Assembly (NCBI RefSeq): GCF_002379585.1
Contig: NZ_DFUE01000020.1
Location: 17,385-81,384, forward strand
Length of the DNA stretch: 64,000 nt
Source of the DNA: Pseudomonas sp. UBA4194
GTDB lineage: Bacteria; Pseudomonadota; Gammaproteobacteria; Pseudomonadales; Pseudomonadaceae
Direction of reading: 5' to 3'
The notes beneath the pieces were generated by a model. That model saw nothing but the letters and a program-made list of their open reading frames with translations, was not told the DNA's origin and did no database searches. Position numbers and translations under genes: made by a program. Of the stretch, positions 35,233 through 47,217 are shown one piece after another. How positions within the stretch are numbered: the stretch's first letter is position 1; every line of letters begins with the position of its first letter.

Positions 35233-35252
35233 CTCGCCGGTTGACCGGCGAG
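35233..35252. other. hairpin between lpdG and sucC
   Basis: CTCGCCGG-TTGA-CCGGCGAG is a perfect eight-base stem in the 178-base gap. There is no T-run, so processing or partial attenuation inside the long operon is more likely than full termination. Confidence 0.4.
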
Positions 35253-35329
35253 GTGAGTCCGACGGACGTTCCGCGGTGAGCCTTGCACGCAAGACTCACG
35301 ACGGGCAGGCCGCCGTGGTTTCTTATTGT

Positions 35330-36763
35330 TTAACGCTTCTTGCGGTTGGCGATGTGAATGGCGCCGCCATTCACGGCCAATGCCGCTTCGTGCAGGGCTT
35401 CCGACAGCGTCGGGTGCGAGAAGACCATCATGCCCAGGTCTTCGGCACTGGTACCGAATTCCATGGCGATAGCGCCCTGCTGAACCAGTTCTGCGGCGCT
35501 AGGGCCGATTACGTGCACACCCAGTACACGGTCGGTCTTGGCGTCGGCGATGACCTTGACGAAACCGCCGGTATCGTTGGCAGCCATGGCGCGGCCGCTG
35601 GCAGCGAACGGGAAGGTACCGACGTTGACTTCAACGCCTTCGGCCTTCAGCGACTGCTCGGTCTTGCCGACCCATGCGATTTCCGGGTGAGTGTAGATGA
35701 CCGACGGGATCAGGTCGTAGTTCATCACGGCCTTGTGGCCCTTGATGCGCTCGACCACCATGATGCCCTCTTCCGAAGCCTTGTGGGCCAGCATCATGCC
35801 GCGCACCACATCACCGATGGCGTAGACGCCCGGAACGCTGGTGGCACAGTAGTCGTCGACGAAGATGAAGCCGCGCTCGTCGATGTCCACGCCGCTGTCC
35901 GAAGCCAGCAGGTCGGTGGTCACAGGGCGACGGCCCACGGCAACGATCAGCTTGTCGAAGGTGATCGACTGCTCGCCGTTGGCGTCGGTGTACTTGACCA
36001 CGACTTCGTCACCCTGCACTTCGGAACCGGTGACGCGAGCGCCCAGCTTGATGTCCAGGCCCTGCTTGGTCAGGGTTTTCAGCGCTTCCTTGGACACAGC
36101 GGTGTCCGCTGCCATCAGGAAGGTGTCGAGGGCTTCGAGTACGGTGACTTCCGCGCCCAGGCGCGACCATACCGAACCCAGTTCCAGGCCGATCACACCG
36201 GCGCCGATGACGCCGAGACGCTTGGGCACTTGCTGGAATTCCAGCGCGCCGGTGGAGTCGACGATGACTTTCTGGTCGACCGGAGCCGGCGGAATGTCGA
36301 TCGGGCGCGAGCCGGAAGCCAGGATCACGTTGTCGGCTTCGACGATTTCAACGCCGTTCGGACCGGTGACTTCGACTTTCTTGCCAGCCAGCAGCTTGCC
36401 ATGGCCTTGCAGTACGGTCACGCCGTTGGCCTTGAACAGGGTCGAAACGCCGGAGGTCAGGTTCTTGACGATGTTGGCCTTGCGGCCGACCATCGCTGGA
36501 ACGTCCATGGTCACGCCGGCATGGTTGATACCGTGGATGGCAAAACCGTCCTGCGCTTCGTGGAATTTCCAGGAGCTGTCGAGCAGCGCCTTGGAGGGAA
36601 TGCAACCGACGTTCAGGCAGGTACCGCCCAGGGCCAACTTGCCCTCGCCGTCCTGGTACTTCTCGATGCAGGCAGTCTTGAGGCCCAGTTGTGCGGCCTT
36701 GATGGCAGCGACGTAGCCACCAGGGCCCGCGCCAATCACTACCACGTCGAATTTCTGAGTCAT
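35330..36763 (-). CDS. lpdG: dihydrolipoyl dehydrogenase of 2-oxoglutarate dehydrogenase (E3)
   Basis: 477-residue FAD flavoprotein that reoxidises lipoyl groups. It begins MTQKFDVVVIGAGPGGYVAA and has the redox disulfide GGTCLNVGCIPSK (about residues 46-58), the NAD site VIGAGVIGLELG and the C-terminal active-site HPTLSEALHEA. It is placed between sucB and sucC as in other pseudomonads, so it serves the OGDH complex and probably the branched-chain and glycine systems too. Confidence 0.96.
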   Translation of the reverse strand: MTQKFDVVVIGAGPGGYVAAIKAAQLGLKTACIEKYQDGEGKLALGGTCLNVGCIPSKALLDSSWKFHEAQDGFAIHGINHAGVTMDVPAMVGRKANIVKNLTSGVSTLFKANGVTVLQGHGKLLAGKKVEVTGPNGVEIVEADNVILASGSRPIDIPPAPVDQKVIVDSTGALEFQQVPKRLGVIGAGVIGLELGSVWSRLGAEVTVLEALDTFLMAADTAVSKEALKTLTKQGLDIKLGARVTGSEVQGDEVVVKYTDANGEQSITFDKLIVAVGRRPVTTDLLASDSGVDIDERGFIFVDDYCATSVPGVYAIGDVVRGMMLAHKASEEGIMVVERIKGHKAVMNYDLIPSVIYTHPEIAWVGKTEQSLKAEGVEVNVGTFPFAASGRAMAANDTGGFVKVIADAKTDRVLGVHVIGPSAAELVQQGAIAMEFGTSAEDLGMMVFSHPTLSEALHEAALAVNGGAIHIANRKKR

Positions 36764-36865
36764 AAAACGATTCCTTTTAGCGGCATGCTTGAAGCCGCAG
36801 GCGGCAGATACAGGATCAAGCTGCGTGGGCTCGATGTCTGTGCTCTGGCGCCTGCGGCTGCCTTA

Positions 36866-38095
36866 TCAGATGTCCAGCAGCAGACGCGCCGGATCTTCCA
36901 GCAGGTTCTTGATGGTCACCAGGAAAGTCACGGCTTCTTTGCCGTCGATCAAGCGGTGGTCGTAGGACAGTGCCAGGTACATCATCGGCCGGATGACCAC
37001 CTGACCATTGACCGCCATCGGGCGCTGCAGAATGTTGTGCATGCCCAGGATGGCCGCTTGCGGCGGGTTGACGATCGGCGTCGACATCATCGAACCGAAG
37101 GTACCACCGTTGGTGATCGTGAAGGTACCCCCGGTCATTTCGTCCATGGACAGTTTACCGTCACGAGCCTTCTTGCCGAAGGTGGCGATGCCGCCCTCGA
37201 TTTCAGCCAGGCTCATGGATTCGGCGTTGCGCAGGACTGGAACCACCAGGCCGCGATCGCTGGAAACCGCGACACCGACGTCGGCGTAGCCGTGGTAGAC
37301 GATGTCCGAACCGTCGATCGAAGCGTTGACTGCCGGGAAGCGCTTCAGCGCTTCGGTGGCAGCCTTGACGAAGAACGACATGAAGCCCAGGCGGACGCCG
37401 TTGTGCGACTTCTCGAACAGGTCCTTGTACTTGGAGCGCAAGGCCATGACTTCGGTCATGTCGACTTCGTTGAACGTGGTCAGCATGGCCATGTTCGACT
37501 GGGCTTCGACCAGACGCTCGGCAACCTTGGCACGCAGGCGGGTCATCGGTACGCGCTTCTCGGTACGGTCGCCCGGTGCGGTGACTACAGGTGCGGCAGC
37601 AGCAGGTGCGGCAGGCTTGGCAGCAGGCGCCGATTTCTTGGCCTCGATGGCGGCAACCACGTCTTCCTTGGTCACGCGACCGTCTTTGCCGGTGCCCTTG
37701 ACGCTGTTCAGATTGATGCCGTTTTCTTCGGCCAGCTTGCGTGCAGCCGGAGCGCCGATGGCGTCTTCGTCCGAGGCGGCCGGTGCAGCGGCAGGTGCGG
37801 CGGCCGGAGCCTCTGCGGGGGCAGCGGCAGCAGCGGCAGGTGCAGCGGCGCCGGCGCCGCCTGCTTCGATGGAGCCCAGCACTTCGTCGGACAGAACGGT
37901 GTCGCCTTCGTTCTTGACGATCGCACCCAGCACGCCATCAGCGGTGGCCAGTACTTCCAGAACCACTTTGTCGGTCTCGATGTCGACGATCAGGTCGTCG
38001 CGCTTGACCGCGTCGCCTGGCTGTTTGTGCCAGGTGGCAACGGTGCCGTCGGCGACCGATTCCGGGAAGGTAGGGGCTTTGATCTCGATAGCCAT
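36866..38095 (-). CDS. sucB: 2-oxoglutarate dehydrogenase E2, dihydrolipoyl succinyltransferase
   Basis: 409-residue E2 with an N-terminal lipoyl domain (lipoyl lysine in DIETDKVVLEV, about residue 43), an Ala/Pro-rich linker (about 80-115), an E3/E1-binding domain (APAARKLAEENGINLNSVKG) and a C-terminal catalytic domain with the HxxxDG motif in SYDHRLIDGKEAV. It forms the core of the OGDH complex and lies 42 bases after sucA. Confidence 0.97.
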   Translation of the reverse strand: MAIEIKAPTFPESVADGTVATWHKQPGDAVKRDDLIVDIETDKVVLEVLATADGVLGAIVKNEGDTVLSDEVLGSIEAGGAGAAAPAAAAAAPAEAPAAAPAAAPAASDEDAIGAPAARKLAEENGINLNSVKGTGKDGRVTKEDVVAAIEAKKSAPAAKPAAPAAAAPVVTAPGDRTEKRVPMTRLRAKVAERLVEAQSNMAMLTTFNEVDMTEVMALRSKYKDLFEKSHNGVRLGFMSFFVKAATEALKRFPAVNASIDGSDIVYHGYADVGVAVSSDRGLVVPVLRNAESMSLAEIEGGIATFGKKARDGKLSMDEMTGGTFTITNGGTFGSMMSTPIVNPPQAAILGMHNILQRPMAVNGQVVIRPMMYLALSYDHRLIDGKEAVTFLVTIKNLLEDPARLLLDI

Positions 38096-38137
38096 TATCA
38101 GTAATTCCTTAAATTCGGTTTCAAGTGCGCGTTGGCA

Positions 38138-40969
<2,832 letters not shown>

Positions 40970-41164
40970 GCTTGGTCACCCTCGGTTAGGGGACGCCACC
41001 TGCGCAGACACCTTGGGCGGGTTTGACGCGGTCCATGTGCAGCGACCTATCAAGCCACCTGGGTAGTACGCTGGTAGTCCGGGTACCAGCCCGGAGCCCC
41101 TGCTGGTCTTATTTCTTCAAAAGTAAAAGCGAAGCCTTACAGAGCTACGCTCAATTTCATTGCA

Positions 41165-41188
41165 CGGCGGGGTGTCATGACCCCGCCG
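41165..41188. other. strong hairpin between sdhB and sucA
   Basis: CGGCGGGGT-GTCATG-ACCCCGCCG is a perfect nine-base GC-rich stem 29 bases after the sdhB stop. No T-run follows, so it is probably a processing or attenuation site that adjusts sdh versus suc mRNA levels. Confidence 0.5.
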
Positions 41189-41216
41189 CGCAACGGCTTG
41201 CGGTGCAACAGTTGAA

Positions 41217-41921
41217 TCAGACGCCGCTGGAGAGCAGCATGTTCCGCACATGACCAATGGCCTTGGTCGGGTTCAAGCCTTTGGGGCAGACGTTCACGCA
41301 GTTCATGATGCCGCGGCAGCGGAATACGCTGAACGGATCGTCCATCGAAGCCAGGCGCTCGTTGGTTTTGGTGTCGCGACTGTCGGCCAGGAAACGGTAG
41401 GCCTGAAGCAGTGCGGCCGGGCCCAGGAACTTGTCCGGGTTCCACCAGAACGAAGGGCACGATGTGGAGCAGCAAGCGCACAGGATGCACTCGTACAGAC
41501 CGTCCAGCTTCTCGCGCTCTTCCGGGCTCTGCAGACGTTCGATGGCCGGAGCCGGCGTGTCGTTCTGCAGGAAGGGCTTAACCTTCTCGTACTGCTTGTA
41601 GAAGATGCTCATATCGACGACCAGGTCACGGATAACCGGCAGACCTGGCAGCGGACGCACTACCAACTTGTTACCTTTTACGACAGCGGACAGCGGCGTG
41701 ATACAGGCCAGACCGTTCTTGCCGTTGATGTTCATGCCATCGGAGCCACAAACGCCTTCACGGCACGAACGACGGTAGGAGAAGCCTTCGTCCTGCTCTT
41801 TGATCAGAGCCAGCACGTCCAGCACCATCACATCCTTGCCACCGGTGTCGACCTGGAATTCCTGCATGGACGGCGCAGCGTCCTGATCCGGGTTGTATCG
41901 ATAAACACTGACTTGCAACAT
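41217..41921 (-). CDS. sdhB: succinate dehydrogenase iron-sulfur subunit
   Basis: 234-residue subunit with [2Fe-2S] cysteines (SCREGVCGSDGMNING then CITPL), [4Fe-4S] cysteines in CILCACCSTSCPSFWW and the later cluster RCRGIMNCVNVCPKGLNP. Start MLQVSVYRYNP is chosen over an in-frame GTG because it matches the family, with AGGGTGG about six bases upstream. It is last of sdhCDAB. Confidence 0.96.
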   Translation of the reverse strand: MLQVSVYRYNPDQDAAPSMQEFQVDTGGKDVMVLDVLALIKEQDEGFSYRRSCREGVCGSDGMNINGKNGLACITPLSAVVKGNKLVVRPLPGLPVIRDLVVDMSIFYKQYEKVKPFLQNDTPAPAIERLQSPEEREKLDGLYECILCACCSTSCPSFWWNPDKFLGPAALLQAYRFLADSRDTKTNERLASMDDPFSVFRCRGIMNCVNVCPKGLNPTKAIGHVRNMLLSSGV

Positions 41922-41932
41922 GGCGGCCACCC

Positions 41933-43705
41933 TTAGTAAGTCCGGACTTTCGGTTCGAAGGTCGGAACGGTTTTCGGCGAGAAGTTCACGGCGCGCTTGG
42001 CAACACGTTTTTCACCCGGGAAGTACAGGGTGTGGCACAGCCAGTTTTCGTCGTCGCGGTCTTCGAAGTCTTCACGGGCATGTGCGCCGCGGGACTCTTT
42101 GCGATGCTCGGCGGCAATCGCGGTGGCTTCCGCCACTTCCAGCAGGTTCTGCAATTCCAGCGCTTCGATCCGGGCAGTGTTGAACGCCTGGCTCTTGTCG
42201 TTGATCTTGACGTTGGCGATGCGCTCGCGCAGGCCAGCCAGCTGGGCAATACCTTTTTGCATGTATTCGCCGGTACGGAACACACCGAAGTAGTTCTGCA
42301 TGCAGCTTTGCAGCTCTTTGCGCAAGCTGGCGACGTCTTCACCGGAGGTGCGGGCGTTCAAGCCATCGAGGCGAGCCAAAGCCACTTCGACATCGGTGTC
42401 GCTGGCGCGGCGGTAGTCGATACCCTCGCTCAGCGCCTGCTCCAGGTGCAGGCCGGCGGCGCGACCGAATACCACCAGGTCGAGCAGCGAGTTGCCGCCC
42501 AGGCGGTTGGCACCGTGCACCGATACGCAAGCCACTTCACCCACTGCGAACAGGCCCGGGATGATGGTGTCGTTGCCGTTGGCGTCCTGAGTGATCGCCT
42601 GACCATGAATGTTGGTAGCGACACCACCCATCATGTAATGACAAGTCGGGACAACAGGAATCGGCGCGACGGCTGGATCGACGTGAGCGAAAGTCTTGGA
42701 CAGCTCCATGATGCCTGGCAGGCGGCTGTGCAGCACTTCCTCGCCGAGGTGATCGAGCTTGAGCATCACGTGATCGCCATCCGGACCACAACCGTTGCCA
42801 GCAATGATTTCCTTGACCATGGAACGTGCGACAACGTCACGACCGGCAAGGTCCTTGGCGTTTGGCGCATAGCGCTCCATGAAACGCTCGCCGTGCTTGT
42901 TGATCAGGTAACCACCCTCACCACGGCACCCTTCGGTGACCAGTACACCTGCCCCGGCAATACCGGTTGGGTGGAACTGCCACATCTCGATGTCCTGAAC
43001 CGGCACGCCGGCACGCAGGGCCATGCCCACGCCATCACCGGTGTTGATCAGGGCGTTGGTGGTGGACGAGTAGATACGGCCAGCACCACCAGTCGCCAGT
43101 ACGGTGGCGTTGGCACGAATGTAGGAAGTCTCGCCGGTTTCGATGCAGATGGCGATGACACCCACAATGGCGCCGTCCTGGTTCTTCACCAAATCCACTG
43201 CATAGTATTCGTTGAGGAATACAGTTCCGGCTTTCAGGTTGGCCTGGTACAAAGTGTGCAGCAAGGCGTGGCCGGTACGGTCGGCGGCTGCGCAAGTGCG
43301 CGCGGCCTGGCCACCTTTACCGAAGTCCTTGGACTGGCCACCGAACGGACGCTGATAGATGCGGCCTTGTTCGGTACGGGAGAACGGCAGGCCCATGTGC
43401 TCGAGCTCGAACACTGCTTCCGGACCTACGGAACACATGTATTCGATAGCGTCCTGGTCACCGATGTAGTCGGAACCCTTGACGGTATCGTACATGTGCC
43501 AGCGCCAGTCATCGTTCGGATCTGCCGAAGCGATGGCGCAAGTGATACCGCCCTGTGCCGACACAGTGTGTGAACGGGTCGGAAACACTTTGGTGACAAC
43601 AGCGGTCTTGTGACCACCCTGGGCCAGTTGCAGCGCTGCGCGCATGCCGGCACCGCCGCCGCCAATGATGATGGCGTCGAAGGAAAGCGTACTAATGTTA
43701 GCCAT
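41933..43705 (-). CDS. sdhA: succinate dehydrogenase flavoprotein subunit
   Basis: 590-residue FAD subunit with AIIIGGGGAGMRAAL at the N-terminus, the covalent-flavin histidine in SHTVSAQGGITC, and the active-site regions HPTGIAGAGVLVTEGCRGEGG and CVSVHGANRLGGNSLLDLVV (cited by parts). It oxidises succinate and passes electrons to SdhB. Confidence 0.97.
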   Translation of the reverse strand: MANISTLSFDAIIIGGGGAGMRAALQLAQGGHKTAVVTKVFPTRSHTVSAQGGITCAIASADPNDDWRWHMYDTVKGSDYIGDQDAIEYMCSVGPEAVFELEHMGLPFSRTEQGRIYQRPFGGQSKDFGKGGQAARTCAAADRTGHALLHTLYQANLKAGTVFLNEYYAVDLVKNQDGAIVGVIAICIETGETSYIRANATVLATGGAGRIYSSTTNALINTGDGVGMALRAGVPVQDIEMWQFHPTGIAGAGVLVTEGCRGEGGYLINKHGERFMERYAPNAKDLAGRDVVARSMVKEIIAGNGCGPDGDHVMLKLDHLGEEVLHSRLPGIMELSKTFAHVDPAVAPIPVVPTCHYMMGGVATNIHGQAITQDANGNDTIIPGLFAVGEVACVSVHGANRLGGNSLLDLVVFGRAAGLHLEQALSEGIDYRRASDTDVEVALARLDGLNARTSGEDVASLRKELQSCMQNYFGVFRTGEYMQKGIAQLAGLRERIANVKINDKSQAFNTARIEALELQNLLEVAEATAIAAEHRKESRGAHAREDFEDRDDENWLCHTLYFPGEKRVAKRAVNFSPKTVPTFEPKVRTY

Positions 43706-43708
43706 GAA

Positions 43709-44077
43709 TCAGATACCCCAAAGAATCTGCACGCCCCAGACGAAGTACGCGAACATCGCGACGCCGCATACGGCTTGGAACAGGAAGCGAATTGCCGTTG
43801 CCGACTTGCCGAACGACATCGGCGTCAGGTAGTCGGTGGCGATTGTCCACATGCCGACCCACGCGTGAGCGCCCAGCGCCACGAGAGCCAGAAGGCTGAA
43901 GATACGCATCCAGTTGCTGGAAAACAGCGAGTGCCATTGGGTGTATTCGATGCCTGGATTGGCAACGATGTAGCCGATCAGAAAGATGAAATAAGCCGCG
44001 AGAACGACCGCAGACACGCGCTGTGCCATCCAGTCATAGAGGCCCGAACGCGAAAGGTTCGTAACGTTGGTTACCAT
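43709..44077 (-). CDS. sdhD: succinate dehydrogenase membrane anchor subunit
   Basis: 122-residue inner-membrane anchor with three helices and heme/quinone-site region HAWVGMWTIATDY. Start MVTNVTNLSRSGLYDW at 44077 is used because it matches the family; a two-residue longer start is possible. It overlaps the end of sdhC by seven bases. Confidence 0.94.
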   Translation of the reverse strand: MVTNVTNLSRSGLYDWMAQRVSAVVLAAYFIFLIGYIVANPGIEYTQWHSLFSSNWMRIFSLLALVALGAHAWVGMWTIATDYLTPMSFGKSATAIRFLFQAVCGVAMFAYFVWGVQILWGI

Positions 44078-44457
44078 ACCCAAACTCCTGCGAGAACGAT
44101 CAGCACCACCGAAATGATGAGAACGATTTTCGAGCCCAGTTTGCCGCCTTCCAGCGTCTCACCGATGCCCATGTCCATGATCAGATGGCGCACACCGGCC
44201 ACCAGGTGATACAGCAAGGCGGACAGCAGGGCCCAGATCACAAACTTGGCCAGCGGGCTGGTCAAATACGCCTTCACCTCGCCGAAGCCTTCCTCGGAGC
44301 CCAGGGATTTGCCCAATGCGTAAAGCATGAGAGCGATGCCCAGGAACAGGATGACACCGGATATACGATGGAGAATGGACGTGTAAGCAGTGACAGGGAG
44401 TTTGATGGTCCTTAGGTCTAGGTTTACAGGTCGTTGGCTATTCACGGCTTTTTTCAC
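44071..44457 (-). CDS. sdhC: succinate dehydrogenase cytochrome b556 subunit
   Basis: 128-residue membrane anchor starting with GTG (VKKAVNSQRPVNLDL, initiator Met). AGGGG lies eight bases before it. It has RISGVILFLG, the heme-ligand region LLYHLVAGVRHLIMDMGIG and three membrane helices. It is first in the sdh-suc operon, with a promoter at 44579-44607. Confidence 0.95.
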   Translation of the reverse strand: MKKAVNSQRPVNLDLRTIKLPVTAYTSILHRISGVILFLGIALMLYALGKSLGSEEGFGEVKAYLTSPLAKFVIWALLSALLYHLVAGVRHLIMDMGIGETLEGGKLGSKIVLIISVVLIVLAGVWVW

Positions 44458-44578
44458 ACTGAAGAGCCCCTAGCAAGCAGGGCAAGTTGTCGGGAAGTGT
44501 ACTGGTCAGGTACCCACTCCCCAGGGAGTGACGACCCCGTCGAAATGGCTCGGAAAAGCCCCCGGCGGTCGGCTGCCG

Positions 44579-44607
44579 AGTATAGACAGTTAGGATACTA
44601 ATGACAA
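44579..44607 (-). promoter_or_regulatory. sigma-70 promoter of sdhC
   Basis: On the minus strand TTGTCA is separated by 17 bases from TATACT, a strong match. It lies about 120 bases before the sdhC start. Confidence 0.7.
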
Positions 44608-44721
44608 CGCACCCTCCTCCCCCTAACGGCGGATTGCATATCCGCGACAAAAGGGTTAAATGAGCATGAATTTCGCTAAAAATGCCTGCTCAGAGCCCTC
44701 TGCGGCACGACTTTAAGCAAA

Positions 44722-44749
44722 TTGACATTCGAATTTATCTCACTATAGT
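44722..44749 (+). promoter_or_regulatory. sigma-70 promoter of gltA
   Basis: TTGACA, 16-base spacer, TATAGT. It lies about 60 bases before the gltA ATG. The -35 hexamer is perfect. Confidence 0.75.
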
Positions 44750-44807
44750 GGTGCGGGCCCTGCGTGGGGGGTCTGTCTGATGATTTCAAGCATTAATAGG
44801 AGGCCAC

Positions 44808-46097
44808 ATGGCTGACAAAAAAGCGCAGTTGATCATCGAGGGCGCAGCCCCCGTCGAGCTGCCCATTTTAACCGGCACCGTTGGTCCCGATGTAATCGAC
44901 GTCAGGAGCCTGACTTCCACGGGCCGCTTCACCTTCGACCCCGGCTTCATGTCGACCGCTTCCTGCGAGTCGAAAATCACCTATATCGACGGCGATAACG
45001 GCATTCTGCTGCATCGGGGCTACCCGATCGAGCAACTGGCCGAGCAATCCGACTACCTGGAAACCTGCTACCTGCTGCTCAACGGCGAATTGCCTACCGC
45101 CGAGCAGAAGGCCAAGTTCGTCAGCACCGTCAAGAATCACACCATGGTCCACGAGCAGTTGAAGACATTCTTCAACGGCTTCCGCCGCGACGCCCACCCG
45201 ATGGCCGTGATGTGCGGCGTAGTCGGCGCCCTGTCGGCGTTCTACCATGACTCCCTGGACATCAAGAACCCGCAACACCGTGAAATCTCTGCGGTGCGCC
45301 TGGTCGCCAAGATGCCTACACTGGCCGCGATGGTCTACAAGTACTCCATGGGCCAGCCCATGATGTACCCGCGCAACGACCTGTCGTATGCAGAGAACTT
45401 CCTGCACATGATGTTCAACACGCCGTGCGAGATCAAACCGATCAGCCCGGTACTGGCCAAGGCCATGGATCGGATCTTCATTCTGCACGCCGACCACGAA
45501 CAGAACGCCTCGACCTCCACCGTGCGCCTGGCGGGCTCTTCGGGTGCCAACCCGTTCGCCTGTATCGCCGCCGGCATTGCCGCACTGTGGGGCCCCGCTC
45601 ACGGCGGCGCGAACGAGGCCGTGCTGACCATGCTCGATGAAATCGGCGATGTCTCGAACATCGACACGTTCATCGCCAAGGCCAAGGACAAGGACGATCC
45701 GTTCAAGCTGATGGGCTTCGGTCACCGCGTGTACAAGAACCGCGACCCTCGCGCCACGGTCATGAAGCAGACCTGTGACGAAGTACTCAAGGAACTGGGC
45801 ATCAAGAACGATCCGCAGCTCGAACTGGCCATGCGCCTGGAAGAGATCGCCCTGACCGACCCGTACTTCATCGAACGCTCCCTGTACCCGAACGTCGACT
45901 TCTATTCGGGGATCATCCTCAAGGCGATCGGCATTCCGACCAGTATGTTCACCGTGATCTTCGCCTTGGCACGAACCGTAGGCTGGATCTCGCACTGGAA
46001 GGAAATGCTTTCCAGCCCCTACAAGATTGGCCGTCCACGCCAGCTGTATACCGGCGAGAAGAGTCGCGACGTCACGCCACTGGACGATCGCAAGTAA
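44808..46097 (+). CDS. gltA: citrate synthase (type II)
   Basis: 429-residue hexameric-type citrate synthase with the N-terminal beta domain (VELPILTGTVGPDVIDV), HADHEQNASTSTVRLAGSSG and MGFGHRVYKNRDPRA around the catalytic histidines and arginine, and IALARTVGWISHW-like C-terminus. It condenses oxaloacetate and acetyl-CoA. AGGAGG lies before the ATG. It is divergent from sdhCDAB in the standard Pseudomonas order. Confidence 0.97.
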   Translation: MADKKAQLIIEGAAPVELPILTGTVGPDVIDVRSLTSTGRFTFDPGFMSTASCESKITYIDGDNGILLHRGYPIEQLAEQSDYLETCYLLLNGELPTAEQKAKFVSTVKNHTMVHEQLKTFFNGFRRDAHPMAVMCGVVGALSAFYHDSLDIKNPQHREISAVRLVAKMPTLAAMVYKYSMGQPMMYPRNDLSYAENFLHMMFNTPCEIKPISPVLAKAMDRIFILHADHEQNASTSTVRLAGSSGANPFACIAAGIAALWGPAHGGANEAVLTMLDEIGDVSNIDTFIAKAKDKDDPFKLMGFGHRVYKNRDPRATVMKQTCDEVLKELGIKNDPQLELAMRLEEIALTDPYFIERSLYPNVDFYSGIILKAIGIPTSMFTVIFALARTVGWISHWKEMLSSPYKIGRPRQLYTGEKSRDVTPLDDRK

Positions 46098-46114
46098 GCA
46101 TCGCTCCGACAAAA

Positions 46115-46143
46115 AAAGGCTGCCCCATGGCAGCCTTTCTTTT
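46115..46143 (+). terminator. rho-independent terminator of gltA
   Basis: AAAGGCTGCC-CCAT-GGCAGCCTTT followed by CTTTT is a perfect ten-base stem 17 bases past the gltA stop. The A-run on the other side makes it bidirectional. Confidence 0.88.
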
Positions 46144-46189
46144 GCGTGACAGTTTTTCAGCTAGCCAGATGAGCCACTTACTGTACCTG

Positions 46190-46795
46190 TCACTCCTCCG
46201 CTTTCTTGCGCAGCGCTCGTAGCGTCTCGAAAGGCGCATCCACGACAAACTTGTTGGCCAGCCACGACGGCACACTGCCACCGGGCTCCGTGTGCACCTG
46301 ATACGTCACCTCGGTCACGTTGGGCCCCTTGGGCACGAGCTTCCAATACCCCTCCACCTGAGAGACGCGCACAAAGCCCTTTTCTTCGGGAATGAAGCCA
46401 GGCTCGCCCTTGAGCTCCCGGGTCACACTGCCGTCAACGCCCTCCACGTTGGTCACATGCAATACCGAATCTCGCGGCGTCACTGGCCAAGGCGTGTTGA
46501 ACTGCGTGTAGGTCCAGCCCTGGCTGCCTTCATGCTTCAGCAGCTTCTGGGATTTGCACTCGTGAATCCACGCACAGGCCCCGACCACATCTTCCTGCAA
46601 GGCGCGCAGCTTGGCGACACTGGCTTTTATGGTGGTTTCCCCACGGTAGGCTTTGTACTTCGAGCCTGGGACCTCGCTGAGGGAAACCTTGACCCCGTCT
46701 TCGTTTTTGGCAACCTGCCACTGCTCGGCCTGGGCAAACCCCACCATCAGTGCACTGAGCCCTCCTATCATTGCCAGTCGGCGGATCGATCTCAT
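46190..46795 (-). CDS. START-domain lipid-binding protein, exported
   Basis: 201-residue protein with a signal peptide (MRSIRRLAMIGGLSALMVGF, cleavage near AQA) and a START-like fold: WQVAKNEDGVKVSLSEVPGS, PRDSVLHVTNVE, EGYWKLVPKGPN and VTYQVHTEPGG. START proteins bind a hydrophobic ligand; the ligand is unknown. A gene of this type occurs near gltA in other pseudomonads, from memory. AGGTTCCTAG precedes the start, a weak binding site. Confidence 0.85.
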   Translation of the reverse strand: MRSIRRLAMIGGLSALMVGFAQAEQWQVAKNEDGVKVSLSEVPGSKYKAYRGETTIKASVAKLRALQEDVVGACAWIHECKSQKLLKHEGSQGWTYTQFNTPWPVTPRDSVLHVTNVEGVDGSVTRELKGEPGFIPEEKGFVRVSQVEGYWKLVPKGPNVTEVTYQVHTEPGGSVPSWLANKFVVDAPFETLRALRKKAEE

Positions 46796-46833
46796 CGCTA
46801 GGTTCCTTTTTATTGTTGAAGATCAAGCATGCT

Positions 46834-47085
46834 TCACGCGGTCATCTGCTCCCACCACCCCAGGATACGGACGGCTTCTTCGTTGCTGTCGCCGCATACC
46901 TCACGGTCCGGCTGGAACGCGCCACACACCGCCGGCCGCTCCGGCAAGCCGAACAGTGAGCAGAGGTTCTGCACGGAAAGATGCAGGCAGCGTTGCCCAG
47001 CCGGCTTGCCATGAGGCATACCGGGGAGCGCGGAACTGATCGAAGGGGCGATACAACAGGCGCCACAGCCTTCACGGCACTTCAT
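46834..47085 (-). CDS. YkgJ-family cysteine-cluster protein
   Basis: 83-residue protein beginning MKCREGCGACCIAPSISSAL. The CxxxCxxCC N-terminus, with further cysteines in GQRCLHL, LCSLFG and VCGAF, is the zinc- or iron-binding CxxCxxxC-type YkgJ pattern. The start at 47085 is chosen because the cysteine motif begins there in homologues. Role unknown; 38 bases upstream of the START gene on the same strand. Confidence 0.8.
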   Translation of the reverse strand: MKCREGCGACCIAPSISSALPGMPHGKPAGQRCLHLSVQNLCSLFGLPERPAVCGAFQPDREVCGDSNEEAVRILGWWEQMTA

Positions 47086-47217
47086 GACGACACAACCTCG
47101 CGAGCGCAATACATAGGTGAAGTAGAGATAGTAGGGATGAAACGGACGTTTGAAAACGTTTACTCAGGCCGAACCGATGACGATACAGCCATTCTCCGGT
47201 AGAGCGGAGCCCTAGCG

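Larger units (their letters stand above)
44458..44807. promoter_or_regulatory. 350-bp divergent promoter region between sdhC and gltA
   Basis: Holds both promoters described separately. Nothing else coding is visible. Long leaders on both sides give room for translational control. Confidence 0.7.

Noticed and set aside
35150..38104. 984-codon open frame on the plus strand
   Set aside because: It runs antisense to lpdG and sucB, which have complete family motifs. Its composition is what the antisense of GC-rich coding DNA produces.
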